From Leptospira ainlahdjerensis (GTDB lineage: Bacteria > Spirochaetota > Leptospiria > Leptospirales > Leptospiraceae): DNA of 64,000 nt. The notes under the pieces were generated by a model that did not search any database, had not been told where the DNA came from, and saw only the letters and a list, made by a program, of their open reading frames with translations. The DNA lies in NCBI RefSeq assembly GCF_016919175.1, contig NZ_JAFFPU010000041.1, positions 16,875 through 80,874 of the forward strand, written 5' to 3'. This document shows positions 1 through 10,665 of this stretch, in pieces (the stretch's first letter is position 1; each line of letters begins with the position of its first letter). Made by a program: the position numbers and the translations under genes.

Positions 1-2
1 AC

Positions 3-119
3 GAAGCTCCTTTCGAGATGAAACGGGGAACCAGGGATCTATTCGCGATCGATGACATTCTCGCGATCATTCGAGACAAGAATCGAATGTTTCCAAACGA
101 TAAAACTTTAGTCCGTTAA
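3..119 (+). CDS. 3' end of an unidentified protein (partial)
   Basis: An open frame enters from the left edge and stops with TAA at 117-119, giving the last 38 residues of a protein. The visible tail is mixed hydrophilic and hydrophobic and ends in LVR. It is too short to assign to a family. It is convergent with the sensor kinase at 869-3250, and one copy of the dispersed repeat lies between their 3' ends. Confidence 0.5.
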   Translation, partial: EAPFEMKRGTRDLFAIDDILAIIRDKNRMFPNDKTLVR

Positions 120-319
120 ACAAAACCGATTTTTATAAAAGAAGAATGTTTTGAGTCCTTTGTCCTATCCTGCGACCGCAATTTTTTAGAAATTAAATTC
201 CTTTTTTTTAATATACTATCTAAGACGAAATTCGAAGAAGGGATTCTTTTTCGAAATAAAATCGTTTCAAAGTTTTTAGTTTCCGGTTTCCTAACAGATC
301 GAGAGCAAACTTCTCACCT

Positions 320-573
320 CGGATAGCTATCCCATGAATTGAGAGGAACTGCAAGGAGAATTGTCCGACAAGTAAGAATTTTGTAGGAATTCCTAGATAA
401 GAATTTTTTCTTGTGAAAAGTTTGATTTTCTGATAGAGGAAAGTCTCCGGATTTTTTCCCGCCACCCACCCCTCCACCCAAGATCAGGGTGGGGCCCGCG
501 ACTTTTACAGAAGAGTTGTCGGAGTTCCGACGGATTCTTCCTTAAAATTTCAGCCAACTTTTAGGGAAGGTTA
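320..573 (-). repeat. Dispersed palindromic repeat, copy A
   Basis: Minus-strand copy of the repeat family found at least six times in this window. The inner palindromes are at 518-531 (GTCGGAGTTCCGAC) and 383-396 (GTAGGAATTCCTAG), 135 bp apart. Between them lies the GC-rich core (about 453-505) with a CCACCC/GGGTGG stem. The outer ends, near 320 and 573, match the terminal inverted repeat loosely. On the minus strand the core has four G-runs (GGG, GGGG, GGG, GGG) within 22 bases, a canonical G-quadruplex pattern. Small ORFs in both strands of this stretch are repeat by-products. The rest of 120-868 shows no gene. Confidence 0.8.
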
Positions 574-868
574 TTCTCTGGGTCGGAATGGAATTCTGAT
601 TTGGAGCCTTTGGGAAACTCTAAAAATGCGGGAACTCTTCGCGCATTTCGAATAAAAGAACGATGTGCACTTTTACGAAAAATCAATGAGATACAATTTG
701 TGGGAGCTTATAGGAATTGATTAGAACTTTATAAACCGGATTTTTTCATATAGGTATTCGGATAAATTTTTAGATCTTTATGAGCGGTATCTTTTGCAAA
801 GAAAGGGTAAGAAAAAACTCTCCGATCAAAAAATTCGAACGATCCAAAAACGCAGGTTCGGCTGCGAT

Positions 869-3250
869 CTACGAGATCGGAAGACGAACAAAAAACTTGG
901 TCCCGGAAGAAGAAGTTTCAAAATGAATACTACCGCCGTGGGTCTCGATGATTCTACGTGCAATGTCCAAACCGAGACCGGAACCTTCTCCTTGAGCCTT
1001 TGTGGTAAAAAAAGGTTCGAAAATTCGATCCTGCGCTTGCGGAGGGATCCCTGGTCCGGAATCGGAAATCACCGCTTCCAACTCGTTTTCGCCGTTTTTG
1101 CGAACCGTTATTTCAAGAACACCTTTGAAGGACATCGCCTGTACCGCGTTGTAAATAAGATTTGTCCAAACGTGAATCAAATCATCCGCATAACCCTGAA
1201 TAGGTGGCACTTCATCGTAGTGTTTTCTAATTTCTACCCCGGCCTTTAATTGATTTTGATAAATCGTAAGGACCGTTTCCAAACTTTCAGGAAGGCTCAC
1301 GGATGTTTTGATTCCCTCCGAACCGAAATGAGAGAATTTTCGAAGCGCAAAAACAACCTTTGAAGTTCTGTTGACAGACATGTCGATCAACTTGGAACTC
1401 TTGGCCGCCTGAATCTCCTGCATCGCGAAGTTTAAAAGAATCGGAACGAATTCTCCGGAGAATAAATTCGGAAATTCTTCCAAAGAGTTTTCCAAACCGG
1501 ATTCCACCAAATCCTGGGCGATGGAATGAGCGTTGTCGATATTCTTATCTTTGAGTTTTATCTCCAGTTCCTTGATTCTGGAACGGACTTCCTTTGGGGA
1601 AAGAATTTCTTGATCTCTTTTACCTTTGTTCATAAAGGCGAAGAGTTCCTTTAAAACCGAAATATCCAAACTCTGAATGATATCGGAATGACTGGACAAA
1701 CGATCGGTAGAATGGTCGAAATAATTCTGAATCGAATCGTTGGCGGCTTTGATGACTCCGATCGGATTGTTGATTTCGTGGGCGATTCCGGCGACTAACT
1801 GTCCTAAGGCGGCCATCTTTTCGGAAACGATCAGCTGGTTCTGTGTTTTCTTTAAGTTCTGAAGAATCTCCTCCAAATCCTGCTTTTGTTTTTCGATCAG
1901 TTCTTTTTGATCCGAGATTTCCTTATTCAATCTTCTCAAAGCCTCGGCTTCTTTTTTTTCGGAAATATCCTTTACTAGATTGATTACACAAAGTTTGCCG
2001 CTGATTTCCGCGAACATGCTGTAACATTCCGCGTGAATAGTTCTTCCATCCTTAGCACGAAGAATCAATTCTTGATCGATAAGAATTTTTTCCCTGACCA
2101 ATCTTTCCAGATAATCCCTTCTTACGTTCGGGTCCGGCCAAATGTTCAACTCGGTACTCGTTCTTCCGATCGATTCTTCTCTGGAGTAACCGAAAAGAGC
2201 GACAAAGCTGTCGTTGACTTCGATATATCTTCCCTCTTCCACGGTCGAAATTGTCGTGGAAATCGGACTCAACGTAAACACCTTCGAATAGATTTCCTGA
2301 GTAGGCCGTAACGCTTCTTCCGCTAAATATTTTTCCGTGATATCCTGTGCGGTCCCGAAAGCGATAAACGAATTTAAGAATCTGCCGCTCACCGCAAGAA
2401 AACTTCTTTTTTCGTCGGTCCTTTGGATCTGATAAACGAATTCCAGAGTATAGTCAGGATCTTCCTTATGAGTCAGACTTTCCGCGAGAATCGTGAGAAG
2501 TTTTACCCTATCTTCCTCCACAACGTAAGAATTTAAAAAAGACGAAAAGGAAGTGTTTATGGATTCGGTCGCCTTCGAATCGCCCAAAAGGAATTGATAT
2601 TCCTTTGTGAGCGTCAGCTCCAAGGTTTGGGTATTCAAACTCCAGCCTCCCAATTTCGCATAACGTTGAATTTCGGAAAGTTCCTTTTTCACTTTGGCAA
2701 AGCCGAGTAACGTATATTTCATCAAAATCGCAACGAGAATAAACGCGGAGATTTCCCCCATAAGAACGGACCAGGGCCCCTTCGGACTCTCCACCGGCCG
2801 AATGATTCCGTTCTGAATCAGATATTCGCTGAAAATCGCGAGAGAAATAGAAAGGGTGGCGTAGATATAAACGGCTCTGGTTCCGAGAAGAAGCGCCGAG
2901 ATCAAAATCAAAACCAGACTAAAAGGAAATACCACCGTCTGGGTCGCTCCTTCCCGAAACATAATCCCGAACGTGGCCAACCATTCGATTCCGATCATGA
3001 TATGAGCGGCGAGTAAAATTCTTCCGGTCTTAGCGATTAAGTGACATACTAAAACCGCGAGGGGAATGAGATAAGCGGCGATATAAACCGACTTCGGCTT
3101 TTCCGCGAGGATGGGATGAAGAATCCGATAACTCAGAGCCGTCGCCAAACAAGCGAGCATAATTCCATACATCAGCCGAACGGAAAAATCTTTCTCCGCG
3201 TCCGAGAATACCGGCGGTCTCAAAAAAGAAGGTATATTAAAACGAATCAT
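869..3250 (-). CDS. Membrane sensor histidine kinase with PAS domains
   Basis: A 793-residue sensor kinase. Residues about 25-190 form several hydrophobic membrane segments, followed by PAS-like regions at about 195-305 and 315-432 and a coiled-coil stretch (435-475). The phosphoacceptor box has His at about 491 (GIAHEINNP). The ATP-binding domain follows with an N box (Asn about 701), DSGPGIP, FEPFFTT and GSGLGLDI. It should autophosphorylate and pass phosphate to a response regulator, but none is adjacent. About 130 residues separate the H box from the second dimerisation helix, far more than in a standard HisKA domain. The kinase at 18516-22019 has the same insertion. Start is ATG at 3250. 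The signal it senses is unknown. Confidence 0.9.
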   Translation of the reverse strand: MIRFNIPSFLRPPVFSDAEKDFSVRLMYGIMLACLATALSYRILHPILAEKPKSVYIAAYLIPLAVLVCHLIAKTGRILLAAHIMIGIEWLATFGIMFREGATQTVVFPFSLVLILISALLLGTRAVYIYATLSISLAIFSEYLIQNGIIRPVESPKGPWSVLMGEISAFILVAILMKYTLLGFAKVKKELSEIQRYAKLGGWSLNTQTLELTLTKEYQFLLGDSKATESINTSFSSFLNSYVVEEDRVKLLTILAESLTHKEDPDYTLEFVYQIQRTDEKRSFLAVSGRFLNSFIAFGTAQDITEKYLAEEALRPTQEIYSKVFTLSPISTTISTVEEGRYIEVNDSFVALFGYSREESIGRTSTELNIWPDPNVRRDYLERLVREKILIDQELILRAKDGRTIHAECYSMFAEISGKLCVINLVKDISEKKEAEALRRLNKEISDQKELIEKQKQDLEEILQNLKKTQNQLIVSEKMAALGQLVAGIAHEINNPIGVIKAANDSIQNYFDHSTDRLSSHSDIIQSLDISVLKELFAFMNKGKRDQEILSPKEVRSRIKELEIKLKDKNIDNAHSIAQDLVESGLENSLEEFPNLFSGEFVPILLNFAMQEIQAAKSSKLIDMSVNRTSKVVFALRKFSHFGSEGIKTSVSLPESLETVLTIYQNQLKAGVEIRKHYDEVPPIQGYADDLIHVWTNLIYNAVQAMSFKGVLEITVRKNGENELEAVISDSGPGIPPQAQDRIFEPFFTTKAQGEGSGLGLDIARRIIETHGGSIHFETSSSGTKFFVRLPIS

Positions 3251-3649
3251 GATTTCAACGGAATTTGGGGCGCCATTTTCATAAAGAATCTCTTAGAGGA
3301 AAAGCGAGATTTCTTAGGAAATTATTTTTTTAGAATAACCTCTGATTTTCAAAAGTAAATTCGATTTTTTGAATATTCCTACATAAATCGGACGATTTTT
3401 GCGAACACGAATTCACTGCGGATTGAAAGAAATGAGATCGTTGGGCCGTTTTTTAGATTCTCCGAATTGAAAAGGATTCCGAAACGAGAAAATACAAAAA
3501 GACAACTTGCTTTTGACATAAATTGAACAAAACGGGATCAAAACAAATTCTGACAAAATCCGCCGGAATTCTATCTAAGAACTTCGTTCACTCCTTTCAA
3601 AATCGAGTTGGAACAGAAAATCGTAGATTAGGAGGAAATTAATTTTCAT

Positions 3650-3680
3650 TTGACTTAGATTTTTTTCCACCGTTTATAGA
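3650..3680 (+). promoter_or_regulatory. Candidate sigma-70 promoter of the hybrid kinase
   Basis: TTGACT at 3650-3655 lies 17 bp from TTTATA (3673-3678), or 19 bp from TATAGA (3675-3680), about 50 bp before the ATG at 3729. Found by eye in AT-rich DNA. The remainder of 3251-3649 shows nothing else recognisable. Confidence 0.4.
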
Positions 3681-3728
3681 ATCCTCGACACTTTATACAA
3701 ACGTTCTCATCCGTCAAAATCTACATAT

Positions 3729-6700
3729 ATGTCAAATTTTCTGGAACAGGAACTCCATCGATGGATTCAAAAAGATTCCGCGCTCTTTGATTGGGTTCAA
3801 AATCGAGCGTTAGACGGTTTGTGGATTTTAGATTTAGAATCCGAAAAAAATTTTTGGTGCGACCGAAGATTTTTAAGAACGCTTGGACTCGATACAACTC
3901 TTGAAAGTTCAACCTCGATTTTAACCGAGGAAAGCCTCCGAAAAATTCCCGAAATCGTTTCGGCGATCAGGAAAAATAAATCCTCTGAAAGCGAGGAAAA
4001 TTTCTCATTTCATTCCGGAGAAAAGGAAATTGTATTTAAGAACCGTTTAATGATTCTATATAACGATCGTGGAGTCGCCTATCGTCTATTAGGCGGAATC
4101 GACCTTTCGGAAGAGATTCAAAATAGACGGGAATCTCAGGATATGCACGGATATTTTCGATCGATCTTGGACGCCTTGCCCGCTCTAATCGGCTATTGGG
4201 ACACCAATCTAATCAACAGATTTGCAAATCAAGCTTACCTGGAATGGTTCGGGATCTCGCCTCAGGATATTTCCGGAAAACATATCAGAGAAGTTTTGGG
4301 CGATTCTCTATATGAAAAAAATCTTCCTTACATCGAAAAAGCTCTGCAAGGAAAAGTGCAAAGTTTTGAAAGAAGAATCCCGTTGCCGGACGGAAAGTCC
4401 GCGAAGGACACCATCGCCCATTATATTCCCGATTTGAAAGACGGTAAACTCTGCGGCTTTTTTGTTATCGTAAACGATATCACTTCGATCAAACAAACAA
4501 CCGAACTCTTACAAAAGAGCGAAATTGAACTGAATACGTTATTCGAATCTCTTCCCATCGGCGTTACGTTGTTAAATCACAATCATGAAGTTGTTAAAAT
4601 CAATCCCGCGTTGGAGCGTATTCTTTCAATTAACAGCGAAGATCTACAAAATGGACATTATAAAAATAGAATATACTATAAACCAGACGGCTCGCTTTAT
4701 TCTCAAGCCGAGCTTCCAAGTCGAAGGGCAAGAACAAAAAAAAACGTGGTTAAAGACGAGATAGTAGGAATTCAAATCGAAGACCAATCGGTGATCTGGA
4801 CAAAAGTAACAGCCATACCTTTGAACCTCCCGGATTATTCAGTAATGATCCTAACCTACGACATCACGGAAAGTAAGAATTTTGAAAGCGAGCTGATCAA
4901 AGCGAAGGGTCTTTTAGAACAAACAAGCAAGCTCGTTCGTATCGGAGCCTGGGACGCGGATTTAAAAACGGGAATCGGCACTTGGTCGGTGGTTACGAAA
5001 GAAATGCATGAAGTCCCGGCCGATTTTATTCCAACGATTGAGAACGGACTTCAGTTCGTAAAAGAAGGGGAAAGCAGAACTAAAATCACCGAGGCGGTTA
5101 AGAAATTAGTTGAGAAAGGAATTCCCTACGACGTTGAAATGCAGTTGGTGACCGCGAAAGGGAACGAACTCTGGGTCCGTTCGGTAGCTAACGCTGAATT
5201 TGAAAACGGAGTTTGTACTAGAATCTACGGCGCGTTGTATGACATCGACGAAAGAAAAAAAACGGAGATTGCTCTCTTTAAGGAAAGATCGAGATTGCTC
5301 GCTTTCGTCGAACACGCACCGGCGGCAGTCGCGATGTTTGACACGGAAATCAGATACATCGCCGTCAGTGAAAGATGGATCGCGGAATATCATCTCCAGG
5401 GAAGAAATATCATAGGGTTATCGCACTACGAAGTTTTCCCGAACATATCAAAGGAATGGAAAGAAACTCACCAAAGATGTCTTTCCGGCGAAGTTCTCAA
5501 AAACAATGAGGACGTATGGAGACCCGCAGGATGGGAACACGATCAATATCTGAGATGGGAAGTTCGACCTTGGTACCAGCTGGATGGAACGATCGGCGGG
5601 ATCATGATGTTCACTCAGGATATCACCGAAAGTTGCGTACAAAGAGAAGAATTAAAAAAAGCTAAAGTGGTCGCCGAAAGGGCAAGTAGTGCAAAATCCG
5701 AGTTCTTGGCCAATATGAGTCATGAAATCCGGACTCCTCTCAACGGAATTATAGGATTTACTGACTTATTGCTCAGAACAAACCTGGATGTTACGCAGCA
5801 CCAATATATGATGACCGTATATCAATCGGCGGGATCGTTACTCGAAGTCATCAATGACATATTAGATTTTTCTAAAATTGAAGCGGGTAAGCTGGAACTC
5901 GCTTATGAGATGACCGATATTTGGGAATTAGGAAGTCAGGTTGTAAATACTATCAAATTCCAGGCTCATAAGAAGAATTTAGAATTACTCGTAAACATAT
6001 CTCCCGCCATCCCAAAGTTCGTAAACACGGACAGCATTCGATTAAAACAGATCCTAATAAATCTTTTTAGCAACGCGATCAAATTCACCGAAGAAGGGGA
6101 AATCGAATTCAAGATCGAGGTTCTCTCGGAAATCTCCAAAACGGAATCCTTATTTCGTTTTTCGGTCCGTGATACCGGAATCGGAATCGCCAAGGAAAAT
6201 CAGAGAAAAATTTTCGACGCCTTTTCACAAGAAGACGCATCCACAACGAGAAGATTCGGAGGAACCGGATTAGGTCTTACCATCTCCAATCAAATTCTTG
6301 CAATGATGAAGAGTAAATTGGAATTGGAAAGTAAGATTGGGATCGGAAGCGTTTTCTTTTTCGATCTCAAGATGGAAGTCCTGGAATCGGATCCGGCACA
6401 ACGATGGCCTCGATTCGAAACGGTCAAAAAAATATTGGTCGTGGACGATAACGACAACAACCGAAAGATACTCGAGGAAATGTTAAGATCATCGAATATT
6501 CCCTGCGAGCTCGTAAAGAGCGGAACCGAAGCGATCGAAAAAATCGCATCGGAAAACAGATACGATTTTATCTTGTTAGATTATCACATGCCATTGATGG
6601 ACGGAATGGAAACCGCAAAAATCATCCGTCAAAAACTCAACATCCCCGCGGAAGAACAACCGATCATACTACTGAGCAGCGCATCCGACGATTCGAACAC

Positions 6701-7229
6701 CATCGAAGAATCTCAGAAGATCGGAATTCAAGAGGTGATCACAAAACCGATTTATATACCGGATTTCTACGATCTGATCGGAAGAAACCAAATTCTTAAA
6801 AAACCCCAGATGCAAAAGAGCGAAATCAAAACCGGAGAAACGACTCCTTCGATTCGAAAGGCGGTTAAAATATTGATCGCAGAGGACAATCCGGTCAACA
6901 TGCTTTTGACAAAAAGTATCATCGCGAGAATTCTACCGGCCGCAAAGATCATCGAAGCCGGCAACGGCATAGAGGCCGTGGAACAAAACTTAAAATCGTT
7001 ACCGGATTTAATTTTTATGGATATCCAGATGCCGGATATGAACGGATACGAAGCGACCACGGCAATTCGAGGTTTGGAAATCGGAAGAAGAGTTCCGATC
7101 ATCGCACTGACCGCCGGGATCGTTTCCGGAGAAAGGGAAAAATGTATCGAAGCTGGAATGGACGACTACGTGAGCAAACCAGCAATCCAGGCGGATTTTA
7201 CGAAAGTCATTCTAAAGTGGTTGGTTTAA
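3729..7229 (+). CDS. Hybrid histidine kinase with PAS repeats and two receiver domains
   Basis: A 1166-residue hybrid kinase without obvious membrane segments, so probably cytoplasmic. PAS-type sensor domains fill about 15-640, with recurring 'DIT/DID E' ends at about 250, 379, 505 and 632. The dimerisation domain has His665 in NMSHEIRTPLNGI. The ATPase domain has SNAIKF (about 781), DTGIGI and GGTGLGL. Two receiver domains follow: the first with acidic VVDD, Asp951 and Lys1006, the second with AEDN, Asp1098 and Lys1150. No C-terminal HPt domain is visible, so phosphate would have to leave through a separate HPt protein or stay internal. The gene stands alone and converges with the marR-like gene 30 bp downstream. 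Confidence 0.92.
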   Translation: MSNFLEQELHRWIQKDSALFDWVQNRALDGLWILDLESEKNFWCDRRFLRTLGLDTTLESSTSILTEESLRKIPEIVSAIRKNKSSESEENFSFHSGEKEIVFKNRLMILYNDRGVAYRLLGGIDLSEEIQNRRESQDMHGYFRSILDALPALIGYWDTNLINRFANQAYLEWFGISPQDISGKHIREVLGDSLYEKNLPYIEKALQGKVQSFERRIPLPDGKSAKDTIAHYIPDLKDGKLCGFFVIVNDITSIKQTTELLQKSEIELNTLFESLPIGVTLLNHNHEVVKINPALERILSINSEDLQNGHYKNRIYYKPDGSLYSQAELPSRRARTKKNVVKDEIVGIQIEDQSVIWTKVTAIPLNLPDYSVMILTYDITESKNFESELIKAKGLLEQTSKLVRIGAWDADLKTGIGTWSVVTKEMHEVPADFIPTIENGLQFVKEGESRTKITEAVKKLVEKGIPYDVEMQLVTAKGNELWVRSVANAEFENGVCTRIYGALYDIDERKKTEIALFKERSRLLAFVEHAPAAVAMFDTEIRYIAVSERWIAEYHLQGRNIIGLSHYEVFPNISKEWKETHQRCLSGEVLKNNEDVWRPAGWEHDQYLRWEVRPWYQLDGTIGGIMMFTQDITESCVQREELKKAKVVAERASSAKSEFLANMSHEIRTPLNGIIGFTDLLLRTNLDVTQHQYMMTVYQSAGSLLEVINDILDFSKIEAGKLELAYEMTDIWELGSQVVNTIKFQAHKKNLELLVNISPAIPKFVNTDSIRLKQILINLFSNAIKFTEEGEIEFKIEVLSEISKTESLFRFSVRDTGIGIAKENQRKIFDAFSQEDASTTRRFGGTGLGLTISNQILAMMKSKLELESKIGIGSVFFFDLKMEVLESDPAQRWPRFETVKKILVVDDNDNNRKILEEMLRSSNIPCELVKSGTEAIEKIASENRYDFILLDYHMPLMDGMETAKIIRQKLNIPAEEQPIILLSSASDDSNTIEESQKIGIQEVITKPIYIPDFYDLIGRNQILKKPQMQKSEIKTGETTPSIRKAVKILIAEDNPVNMLLTKSIIARILPAAKIIEAGNGIEAVEQNLKSLPDLIFMDIQMPDMNGYEATTAIRGLEIGRRVPIIALTAGIVSGEREKCIEAGMDDYVSKPAIQADFTKVILKWLV

Positions 7230-7259
7230 AGATACGATGAAATTCTATTTTAAAATTTT

Positions 7260-7766
7260 CTAATTTTCGAATATTCTTTTTTTAGAAATCGTTCTCAGAC
7301 CTTTGATGATGGATTTCCATTCCGCAACTCCGAGATTTTGAACCACGTGATCGTGAGCCTCCTTCCAAACCGGATAAGCAAGTCTAAGAGTTTCCCAGCC
7401 GTTTTCGGTCAGAGCGACCTTTCTCGCTCTTTTGTTATCCGAAGGAATGTCTTTGACATAGCCTAAAGTTTCCAGAGGTTCCAAATTTCGAAGAAGAGTG
7501 GTCCGATCCAAAACTAGAAGTTCCGCCATCGGAGCCAATTCCATACCTTCCGTGGTTCCCAGGGTCATAAGAATGTTAAAGCGGGCCGAGGTAAGGCCGA
7601 CGGGATCTAAAATTCGATCGAAGTATTGAGCGATGGCTCGGGACGCCCTTTTCAAATTGAAGTTCAGACATCCCAAACCTACGGTCAAAAGTTCGTCGCG
7701 GGTTGGATTGAAAGATTCCTTTTTTAAATTCTTTTTTAAAACCTTCGATTCCGTCTTTTTGACCAT
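7260..7766 (-). CDS. MarR-family transcriptional regulator
   Basis: 168 residues. The centre matches the MarR winged helix (about 55-130): an 'LTSARFNILMTLG' helix, the 'DRTTLLRNLEPLETLGYV' recognition helix and a basic wing (DNKRARKVALTENG). The ATG at 7766 is preceded by GGAG at good spacing. It begins 19 bp after the thioesterase stop codon, so the two genes form an operon. A perfect 24-bp palindrome in front of the thioesterase is the likely autoregulatory operator. MarR dimers usually repress until a small, often aromatic or acyl, ligand binds. The ligand here is not known. Confidence 0.9.
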   Translation of the reverse strand: MVKKTESKVLKKNLKKESFNPTRDELLTVGLGCLNFNLKRASRAIAQYFDRILDPVGLTSARFNILMTLGTTEGMELAPMAELLVLDRTTLLRNLEPLETLGYVKDIPSDNKRARKVALTENGWETLRLAYPVWKEAHDHVVQNLGVAEWKSIIKGLRTISKKRIFEN

Positions 7767-7785
7767 ACAATTCTCCGAATTGAAT

Positions 7786-8316
7786 TTAAACGAGAACGGC
7801 TTCCATTCCAGGAGCCATCGTCCGCTTCAACTCGCGAACTCGCTCTTCAAAATTTCCGCTCTGCAGCCCCGAATCCGAATAAAGAACGGAATCGAAAAAC
7901 CGAGTCAATTCCTCTCCGTGCCGGGTCGGCCTTCCTCTTTTAAGATCGATGAATGCAAAATCAATCCATATCAAGGCCTTTAATTTTTTTCCGGCTTGAT
8001 CATACATCAAATCTTCGTTTCGAATTCCTCCATCGCTCCTGGAGACCAACCTTGTGACGATTCGAACAAGATCGCTTTGTTTAGCCGGTTCAAGATAAGC
8101 GATCTGAGTTCGAGTGACAACCCAGGATTTTCCTTCTCTGGAAGAATGTTCGAACAAATCGAATCCATAAAAATCCCTGAGGTGATCTTCCCTAGCTTCT
8201 AAAAAGTAATCCATATAACGAGCGTTGTTGAGGTGCCCGAAAGGATCACAATCCTGAAACCGGATTCGATAAAGACCGGAAGGAGACAACTCGGTTTTGT
8301 TCAATGTAGAAAGCAT
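7786..8316 (-). CDS. Acyl-CoA thioesterase, hotdog fold
   Basis: 176 residues with the 4-hydroxybenzoyl-CoA thioesterase (hotdog) pattern near the N terminus, 'RFQDCDPFGHLNNARYMDY', where the Asp-Pro-x-Gly-His stretch lies at the active site of this family. It should hydrolyse an acyl- or aryl-CoA in the cytoplasm; chain specificity cannot be read. A TTG further upstream (8343) keeps the frame open, but ATG at 8316 is preferred because GGAGG stands 6 bp before it. First gene of the operon with the MarR regulator. The second thioesterase at 49014-49451 is a distinct paralogue. Confidence 0.85.
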   Translation of the reverse strand: MLSTLNKTELSPSGLYRIRFQDCDPFGHLNNARYMDYFLEAREDHLRDFYGFDLFEHSSREGKSWVVTRTQIAYLEPAKQSDLVRIVTRLVSRSDGGIRNEDLMYDQAGKKLKALIWIDFAFIDLKRGRPTRHGEELTRFFDSVLYSDSGLQSGNFEERVRELKRTMAPGMEAVLV

Positions 8317-8352
8317 AAAAGCCTCCAAAACTTTTCTGTGCAATTACATAAA

Positions 8353-8376
8353 TGCAGATACACATGTGTATCTGCA
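8353..8376. promoter_or_regulatory. Perfect 24-bp palindrome, probable MarR operator
   Basis: The half-site TGCAGATACACA is followed at once by its exact reverse complement TGTGTATCTGCA, with no mismatch. It lies 37 bp upstream of the thioesterase ATG, where a bound dimer would block transcription of the thioesterase-marR operon. Length and symmetry suit MarR-family operators. That the adjacent MarR protein is the binder is inferred from position. Confidence 0.75.
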
Positions 8377-8440
8377 CAGTTTTAATAAAAAATGTCAAAC
8401 GTTTTTAAAGAAAAACTCGATTCCCTACGGGAGAATTCAT

Positions 8441-8698
8441 TCTTTAGGGCAGAAGGAGGCCAAGGATCGGACGAAAATCTGTCGGAACTCCGACAACTCT
8501 ACTGTGGAAGCGGCTCGCCCCACCCAAATCTTGGGTGGAGGGGTGGGTGGTGGAAAAAACCACGGCGGACTTTCCTTTATCACAGAATTACACTTTTTAC
8601 AAGCACAAATCCCCGTGTAGGAACTCCTCAAGAGCCCTTCTTGTCGGACAATTCTCCTTGAGTTTCCTCCCAATCTGTGGGTAAAGTTATCTTTAGGG
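8441..8698 (+). repeat. Dispersed palindromic repeat, copy B
   Basis: Plus-strand copy. The left palindrome GTCGGAACTCCGAC is at 8481-8494 and the right GTAGGAACTCCTCA at 8617-8630, 136 bp apart. The core, about 8510-8560, has the CCCACCC / GGGTGGAGGGG stem. The right terminal repeat (CTGTGGGTAAAGTTAT) ends about 8690. TCTTTAGGG occurs at 8441-8449 and again at 8690-8698 and could be a target duplication, but the left terminal repeat is not recognisable. It sits between the divergent thioesterase and alkylation-repair genes. Short ORFs here on both strands are by-products of the repeat. Confidence 0.8.
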
Positions 8699-8931
8699 TG
8701 GAGGAGGCCTGTATCTTTTGTTTTATCGCCGTTTACGACCAAATTGTTTGTCGGAACAATTCTGGAAGGACACAAAAAGAAGTATTCATCGGATTCGAAC
8801 ACTCAAGAACAAGGCCATTTTTTAAAAGCTAAAATAGAACTTTAAAAAACAGATCCCCGATCCGATTTTACCGGAAGAAAAAAAGACAATTCGAGCATCC
8901 TTTTCGACGAAGAATTGGGTTTTAAAGTACG

Positions 8932-8961
8932 TTGACAAGGACTTGCTCCCAGAGTTATAAA
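8932..8961 (+). promoter_or_regulatory. Sigma-70 promoter of the DNA-repair run
   Basis: TTGACA (8932-8937) and TATAAA (8956-8961) are 18 bp apart and lie 23 bp before the ATG at 8985. This is the best consensus match I saw in the window. No SOS-type operator was recognised overlapping it. Confidence 0.65.
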
Positions 8962-8984
8962 CGTCTCAGGATTACGTTCTCAGA

Positions 8985-9687
8985 ATGCCCACGATCCAAT
9001 CTAAAAAAGAAATCAAAAAGATCCTTTCCGATCTTTTCGATTCCGAAGAGTTGGAGCAAAAACTCCTACTCGAAAGAATCCAGTCCAGACTTTTATCCGA
9101 TAAAGTGAAATTTCCGTTACTGGAACTCGCCGGAAAGGAACTCCATTCTAAAATTCCGGAAGAACATCAGATCGATTTTGCGGATCAAATCATCGAGTAT
9201 CAATCGATGGGAGGCAACGTCGTCGCTGCGATGATTCTGCAACTCCGTTTAGAAAAACATTTCGAACAATCCTTTGAAAAGATGATCGAATACATGATAT
9301 CCGGAAACCAGTGGTTCGTTTGCGATATTATAGGAGAAAGAGTCCTTGGACATTCCCTTTTAAAAAATCCGGAAATCACTCTTCCCGTTTTGAAAAATTT
9401 TATCAACCACACAAACTCTTGGGTCGTTCGATCCGTCGGCGTCGCAACTCATTACGCGGTCAAAAAAGGACTCGGAAAAAAATATGTAGAGGAGACGTTT
9501 TTGCTCCTTTTAACAAAATCGAATACGAAAGACTTTCACACAAAAAAAGGGATCGGCTGGGCCGTAAAAACCGTTTCTAAATTTCATCCGGATATCGTTC
9601 AAAAATTCGAAATAAGACTGAACGAAGACGACGTTCAGTCTTATTTCAGAACAAAAATTAAAATCGGACTCGATCGATCTCCGAAGT

Positions 9688-9710
<23 letters not shown>
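8985..9710 (+). CDS. DNA alkylation repair protein (AlkC/AlkD-type HEAT fold)
   Basis: 241 residues, almost entirely helical, resembling the DNA alkylation repair family PF08713. The stretch WVVRSVGVATHYAVKKG (about 145) followed by KKGIGWAVKTVSKF (about 187) matches the paired HEAT repeats that line the DNA groove in AlkD. Such proteins excise N3- or N7-alkylpurines without base flipping. Catalytic residues cannot be confirmed by eye, so it could be a non-catalytic family member. Start ATG 8985, 17-24 bp after the promoter. Its last 23 bp overlap the radical SAM gene, indicating translational coupling. Confidence 0.75.
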
Positions 9711-10587
<877 letters not shown>

Positions 10588-10665
10588 TTTTTGCTTCATT
10601 CTTAGATCGATTTCTTCCTTAACATCTTCTTGACGAAAGTAAAAAGATAGAATGCTATCGCAGAT

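Noticed and set aside
794..1249. 151-codon ORF opposite the first sensor kinase
   Set aside because: Lies antisense to the well-supported ATPase domain and matches no protein pattern.
8392..8661. Short ORFs on both strands in the dispersed repeats (also near 220-477, 16501-16756, 24745-24967, 43043-43246, 51843-52102)
   Set aside because: They follow the repeat, not a conserved start or ribosome site. The same peptides appear in different frames and strands, so they are by-products of the GC-rich repeat.
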